Positions 6,940 through 10,231 of a stretch of DNA of 10,231 nt are shown piece after piece. The DNA comes from Candidatus Omnitrophota bacterium (GTDB lineage: Bacteria; Omnitrophota; Gorgyraeia; Zapsychrales; Fredricksoniimonadaceae): contig JACPXN010000030.1 in the NCBI GenBank assembly GCA_016196515.1, forward strand, positions 1-10,231, written 5' to 3'. The notes below the pieces were generated by a model. That model was not told where the DNA came from. It saw only the letters and a list, made by a program, of their open reading frames with translations, and ran no database searches. Each line of letters starts with the position of its first letter. The first letter of the stretch is position 1. A program made the position numbers and the translations under genes.

Positions 6940-7036
6940 TGTCACCCCCGAATGCCTGCCTGCCGGCAGGCAGGTTTCTATCGGGGGTCCAGGCACTGAT
7001 GTTCTGGATTCCCGACAGAAGCATTCGGGAATGACA
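6940..7036. repeat. REP/MITE-like element: imperfect terminal inverted repeats forming two hairpins
   Basis: The left half (6940-6992) and the right half (7004-7036) are imperfect reverse complements: TGTCA-x-x-CCCGAATGC at the outer ends and TCGGG-x-x-TCCAG toward the centre match in both arms. Each half is also a hairpin by itself: CCCCCGA 6945-6951 pairs with TCGGGGG 6981-6987, and TTCCCGA 7009-7015 with TCGGGAA 7025-7031. The left half carries an extra perfect 20-bp palindrome at 6955-6974 that the right half lacks. No U-tract follows, so a simple intrinsic terminator is not supported. It fills nearly all of the 112-nt gap and ends just before the ribosome site of the next gene. The pattern is that of a dispersed palindromic repeat. 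Copy number elsewhere in the genome cannot be seen here. Confidence 0.8.
6955..6974. repeat. Perfect 20-bp palindrome nested in the left arm of the REP-like element
   Basis: CCTGCCTGCC at 6955-6964 is followed directly by its reverse complement GGCAGGCAGG at 6965-6974. It interrupts the left arm at the point where the right arm simply continues, which suggests insertion or expansion inside an older repeat. Confidence 0.85.
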
Positions 7037-7038
7037 GT

Positions 7039-7044
7039 GAGGAG
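7039..7044 (+). promoter_or_regulatory. Ribosome binding site of the radical SAM gene
   Basis: GAGGAG lies 3 nt before ATG 7048, a short spacing, and begins 3 nt after the end of the palindromic element. No other in-frame start with a better site is apparent, and the protein begins sensibly at MKQLDVLFVHPN. Confidence 0.55.
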
Positions 7045-7047
7045 ATT

Positions 7048-8562
7048 ATGAAACAACTTGACGTTCTTTTCGTCCACCCCAACGCGGCCCATAAGATCTA
7101 TCAGGCCCTGGCCCAGGATTTTTCGGCCATTGAACCGCCGATCTGGGCCGGGATGCTGGCCAATCATTGCCACGTCAAGGGGTTTTCCGTCAATATCCTG
7201 GATGCCGAAGCCCTGCATTTGAGCGACCAAGAGGCGGCCAAGCGCATCGCGGCATCCAGAGCGCGGGTGGTGTGTTTTGTGGTGTACGGCCAACAACCGT
7301 CGGCCTCTTCGCAGAATATGGCCGGCGCCGTTGATCTGGCGGATCTGGTCAAGTCGGCCGCGCCTGAAAGCAAGATCGTTTTCGTCGGCGGGCATATCGC
7401 GGCTTTGTCGCGCGAGGTCTTGGAAAGACACCCCAGCATTGATTTTGTCTGCCAGAACGAAGGCGTTTACACGATTTCGGGCCTGTTGCAGACCAATTTG
7501 AAGGACGGTTTGGAAAAAGTGTTGGGATTGGGCTATCGCCGCGACGGCACGGTCTGTTTGAACCCCCCTTCGCCCATCGTCGCCAAGGCAGATCTGCCCC
7601 GCGATTTGCCGGGTGTCGCGTGGGATCTTCTGCCCATGGAGCGTTACCGCACCGCGCTGTGGCATTCCTATGCCAACGGCTCCAGGCGCCAGCCCTTTGC
7701 CGCCATCTATACGTCGCTGGGCTGTCCGATGAAATGTTCGTTTTGCATGATCAATATCATCAACCGCCAGGAGAATGAATTCTCCGACGGGTCCGCGGTG
7801 TTCCGTTATTGGGAACCGGAGCATATCATCAAGGACTTTGACTATTTTGCCTCCAGGGGCATCACCAACATCAAGATCGCCGACGAGCTTTTTGTCCTTA
7901 ACCAGAACCATTTCATGAAACTCTGTCAGCTCATCATCGCGCGCGGCCATCAGTTCAACATCTGGTGCTACTCGCGCGTGGACACGGTCAAGGACCAGTA
8001 TCTGGAAACCTTGAAGAAGGCCGGGGTCAACTGGCTGGCTCTGGGGATCGAAAGCGGCAATGCGCGCGTGCGCAAGGACGTGACCAAGGGCCGTTTCGGG
8101 GACCTTGACATCCGCAATATCGTGGGCAAGATCCGCGAGCACGGCATCAACGTCATTGGCAATTATATTTTCGGTTTGCCGGAAGATGACCTGGACAGTA
8201 TGCAGATGACCCTGGATTTGGCGATGGAGATGAACACGGAGGAGGCGAATTTTTATTCCGCCATGGCCTATCCGGGCAGTCCGTTATACGGCATTGCCCG
8301 CAAGGAAGGATGGCAGTTGCCGCAAACCTATGACGGTTTTTCCCAACACTCCTATACCTGCCAGCCCTTGCCGACCAAGCATTTGACCGCGGCGCAGGTC
8401 CTGGCGTTCCGGGACGAGGCCTGGATGAAATACCACACCAACCCAAAATTCCTGGAATTGCTCAAGACCAAATTCGGCCAGGTGGCCGTTGACGAGACGT
8501 TAAGATCCGCCCGGATCAGGCTCAAACGCAGGATCCTGGAACAAGCCCCGGTCGCCCGATGA
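7048..8562 (+). CDS. B12-binding-domain radical SAM enzyme, substrate unknown
   Basis: A 504-residue protein. The N-terminal part (about 1-190) looks like a cobalamin-binding Rossmann domain: LDVLFVHPN at the start, then IVFVGGHIAALSREVLERHP and DFVCQNEGVYTI, which match the G-G-x-H...E-G-E pattern of B12-type radical SAM proteins. The radical SAM barrel follows with the [4Fe-4S] ligands Cys226, Cys230 and Cys233 (CPMKCSFC). LALGIESGNARVRKDVTKG and GNYIFGLPEDD are typical later barrel elements. The C-terminus (about 410-504) is a helical tail. Related enzymes often methylate unactivated carbons or rearrange rings. In this sugar operon a sugar or a lipid-linked glycan is a plausible substrate, but nothing in the sequence fixes it. 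The stop overlaps the next start (ATGA at 8559-8562), tying it to the kinase gene. Confidence 0.88.
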   Translation: MKQLDVLFVHPNAAHKIYQALAQDFSAIEPPIWAGMLANHCHVKGFSVNILDAEALHLSDQEAAKRIAASRARVVCFVVYGQQPSASSQNMAGAVDLADLVKSAAPESKIVFVGGHIAALSREVLERHPSIDFVCQNEGVYTISGLLQTNLKDGLEKVLGLGYRRDGTVCLNPPSPIVAKADLPRDLPGVAWDLLPMERYRTALWHSYANGSRRQPFAAIYTSLGCPMKCSFCMINIINRQENEFSDGSAVFRYWEPEHIIKDFDYFASRGITNIKIADELFVLNQNHFMKLCQLIIARGHQFNIWCYSRVDTVKDQYLETLKKAGVNWLALGIESGNARVRKDVTKGRFGDLDIRNIVGKIREHGINVIGNYIFGLPEDDLDSMQMTLDLAMEMNTEEANFYSAMAYPGSPLYGIARKEGWQLPQTYDGFSQHSYTCQPLPTKHLTAAQVLAFRDEAWMKYHTNPKFLELLKTKFGQVAVDETLRSARIRLKRRILEQAPVAR

Positions 8563-9557
8563 TCATTTCCCGCACCCCCTTTCGCGTTTCTTTTTTCGGC
8601 GGCGGCACCGACTATGACAGGTGGTTTTGTCAGAACAAGGGCGCGGTTTTGGCCACCACCATTGACAAATATTGCTACATCTCCTGCCGTTATCTGCCGC
8701 CGTTCTTTGACCATAAGTCCCGCATCATCTATTCCAAGATGGAGCATGTGCACGGCATCAACGACATTGACCATCCGTCGGTGCGGGAAGTCCTGCGTTT
8801 TTTAAAGATCACCGAAGGCGTCGAGATCCATCACGACGGAGACCTTCCCGCGCGCACGGGGCTGGGGTCCAGTTCGTCGTTCACCGTCGGACTTTTGAAT
8901 TCTCTGTATGCCCTCAAAGGCGTTGTGGTCACCAAGGAACGGCTGGCCCAGGAAGCCATCCACGTTGAGCAGGACATGATCAAGGAGAACGTGGGCTGTC
9001 AGGACCAGGTTTTGGCCGCTTACGGCGGTTTGAATCACATTGAGTTCGGCGGCTCCAATCATCTGTTGGTGCGCCAGGTGACGATCTCGCCGGAAAAATT
9101 GAACGTCCTGCAAAACCATCTGATGCTTTTTTTCACGGGGTTCGCGCGCACCGCCTCCCGCATCGCCCATCATCAGATCAAGAACATCCCCCGCAAGAAG
9201 CCGGAATTGGCGCGCATGTATGAAATGGTCAGCGAGGCCGTCGCGATCCTCAACGGCAAAAACCTTGTTCCGTTCGGCCAACTGCTCGATGAAAGCTGGA
9301 AACTCAAACGCACGCTCTCCGGCAAGATCTCTACAGCGCACATTGACCATCTGTATGCCGCGGCCACGCGCGCTGGCGCCGTCGGCGGCAAACTGCTGGG
9401 CGCGGGCGGGGGCGGGTTCGTGCTTTTGTTCGTTGAACCGCACAAGAAGCCCAAGGTCCGCGCGGCGCTCAAAGGCCTGTTGGAAGTCCCCTTCAAGTTC
9501 GAGGGCCTGGGAAGCCAGATCATTTTCTACCAGCCGGACACGGGAATTGTCAAATAA
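8559..9557 (+). CDS. hddA: GHMP-family sugar kinase, D-glycero-D-manno-heptose 7-phosphate kinase type
   Basis: A 332-residue GHMP kinase. It begins with RTPFRVSFFGGGTDYDRW, the signature of the HddA branch. The ATP-binding glycine/serine loop is GLGSSSS at residues 101-107, and the third GHMP motif GGKLLGAGGGGF is at 276-287. HddA phosphorylates heptose 7-phosphate at C1 to give the 1,7-bisphosphate in the GDP-D-glycero-alpha-D-manno-heptose pathway. Related kinases of the same signature act on other sugars, so heptose is inferred from family and from the following gene. The start overlaps the radical SAM stop by 4 nt. The TAA is followed without a gap by the next ATG. The isomerase and phosphatase partners (GmhA, GmhB) are not in the window and may lie downstream. 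Confidence 0.82.
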   Translation: MIISRTPFRVSFFGGGTDYDRWFCQNKGAVLATTIDKYCYISCRYLPPFFDHKSRIIYSKMEHVHGINDIDHPSVREVLRFLKITEGVEIHHDGDLPARTGLGSSSSFTVGLLNSLYALKGVVVTKERLAQEAIHVEQDMIKENVGCQDQVLAAYGGLNHIEFGGSNHLLVRQVTISPEKLNVLQNHLMLFFTGFARTASRIAHHQIKNIPRKKPELARMYEMVSEAVAILNGKNLVPFGQLLDESWKLKRTLSGKISTAHIDHLYAAATRAGAVGGKLLGAGGGGFVLLFVEPHKKPKVRAALKGLLEVPFKFEGLGSQIIFYQPDTGIVK

Positions 9558-10231
9558 ATGTTCAGCCAGACGGACATTGTCATTCTCGCCGGCGGCTTGG
9601 GCAAGCGCCTGCAGGCCCTCACGCAGGGCCGACAGAAGGTCCTCGCCCGGATCAACGGCAAGCCGTTCATCGCGTTATTAATTGAATTCATCGCTTCCCA
9701 AGGCGGACAACGCTTCATTTTGTGCACCGGTCACGGCGCCGAGGCCGTTGAGCGGACATTGGCCGATGCGTTCCCCAAATTAGACATTGTTTTTTCAAGG
9801 GAAGAGGAGCCGCTGGGCACAGGCGGCGCCATCAAGCAGGGAGCCGCTTTGGTGCGTTCGTCCCGATTTTTGGCCATGAACGGCGATTGTTTTTGCGTCA
9901 TTGATTACGGGCAATTGATCAAAAGCCACGTGTCGCGCAAAGCCGCGGCCACCATTGCCGTGACGCGCCTTGACGATGCCCGCGAATACGGCACTATTGA
10001 GATAGGTCCCGACGGGCGCATTGAAGCGTTTAAGGAGAAATCCGCCTCCGCTGAATTGCTTTCGCGTTCAGCTTCGGCGGACAGGCAGCCCGGGCATCTT
10101 ATTAACACGGGAACGTATTGCCTGAATAAGGACGTGTTTGATCTGGCCAAGACCCCGCAGAAATTTTCCATTGAATACGATTTCTTCCCGCGCTTAGTCG
10201 GCAAGGGGTTCTGGTCTTTTGAAGTGCCAAA
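9558..10231 (+). CDS. hddC: HddC-like sugar-1-phosphate nucleotidyltransferase (3' end cut by window)
   Basis: The frame is open from ATG 9558, directly after the preceding TAA, to the right edge: 224 codons with no stop. The N-terminal nucleotide-binding loop is LAGGLGKRL (residues 10-18; usually GGxGTRL). KVLARINGKPF, REEEPLGTGGAIKQG, the metal-binding MNGD with Asp110, and DDAREYGTIEIGPDGRI follow in the order expected of HddC/RmlA-like enzymes. HddC makes GDP-D-glycero-alpha-D-manno-heptose from the 1-phosphate and GTP, which fits the kinase just upstream. Between FKEK and LINTGTY there are about 19 residues rich in Ser/Ala where relatives usually have roughly 5-8. The extra DNA is an inverted repeat (10041-10081). 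The nucleotide specificity (GTP, CTP or other) is not certain from sequence. Confidence 0.82.
   Translation, partial: MFSQTDIVILAGGLGKRLQALTQGRQKVLARINGKPFIALLIEFIASQGGQRFILCTGHGAEAVERTLADAFPKLDIVFSREEEPLGTGGAIKQGAALVRSSRFLAMNGDCFCVIDYGQLIKSHVSRKAAATIAVTRLDDAREYGTIEIGPDGRIEAFKEKSASAELLSRSASADRQPGHLINTGTYCLNKDVFDLAKTPQKFSIEYDFFPRLVGKGFWSFEVP
10041..10081. repeat. Imperfect inverted repeat inside the hddC-like coding region, in frame
   Basis: Bases 10041-10055 (TCCGCCTCCGCTGAA) and 10067-10081 (TTCAGCTTCGGCGGA) are reverse complements at 12 of 15 positions, with an 11-nt loop between them. The repeat encodes the extra Ser/Ala-rich stretch SASAELLSRSASAD between two conserved blocks of the nucleotidyltransferase, and it keeps the frame. 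This looks like a small palindromic element that has entered a protein loop. The alternative is an ordinary loop extension with a chance repeat. Confidence 0.5.

Noticed and set aside
6945..6987. Intrinsic terminator after the second SDR gene
   Set aside because: The hairpin is strong, but no T-run follows it and the structure belongs to a symmetric repeat element.
6907..8142. Long open frame on the - strand (411 codons) opposite the radical SAM gene
   Set aside because: It lies antisense to a clear radical SAM gene. Its first residues come from the palindromic element, the product resembles no family, and its length fits a GC-rich shadow frame.

Overview
The window looks like a polysaccharide or lipopolysaccharide sugar-nucleotide operon from a Gram-negative bacterium. 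All supported genes lie on the + strand and are packed with overlaps or very short gaps. A probable outer-membrane LptD-type C-terminus at the left edge supports a diderm. Base composition is moderately GC-rich. The repeat element in the only sizeable gap resembles palindromic repeats that I associate with uncultured diderm phyla such as Omnitrophota. That placement is a guess and would need a phylogeny.

Layout. Positions 1-252 hold the end of a probable LptD-like gene. Positions 274-3886 form a nucleotide-sugar block: UDP-glucose 6-dehydrogenase, a WbpA-type UDP-N-acetylhexosamine 6-dehydrogenase, and a UDP-glucuronate decarboxylase (UDP-xylose synthase). The first and third are consecutive steps, UDP-Glc to UDP-GlcA to UDP-Xyl. 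Positions 3876-5074 hold two small genes that together make a split, minimal thiamine-diphosphate (TPP) enzyme: a PP-domain subunit and a PYR-domain subunit without the usual C-terminal domain. Positions 5071-6935 hold two extended short-chain dehydrogenase (SDR) sugar enzymes. One is a GDP-fucose-synthase relative whose cofactor motif is eroded. A 112-nt gap at 6936-7047 is mostly filled by a REP/MITE-like double hairpin. Positions 7048-10231 hold a B12-binding radical SAM enzyme, a HddA-type heptose-7-phosphate kinase and a HddC-type nucleotidyltransferase that runs off the right edge.

How the genes may work together. The left block supplies UDP-uronic acids and UDP-xylose. The right block looks like the activation arm of a GDP-heptose-type pathway (kinase, then nucleotidyltransferase); an isomerase (GmhA) and phosphatase (GmhB) would be expected beyond the right edge. 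Between them sit a TPP carboligase-like pair, two SDRs and a B12 radical SAM enzyme. This combination suggests that an unusual sugar is built, for example one that is branched, C-methylated or epimerised. The individual families are known. The combination, the minimal TPP pair and the altered epimerase are the most novel parts, and the product cannot be named from sequence alone.

No tRNA, rRNA, CRISPR array, transposase or convincing intrinsic terminator was seen. The only non-coding stretch longer than 30 nt is 6936-7047.
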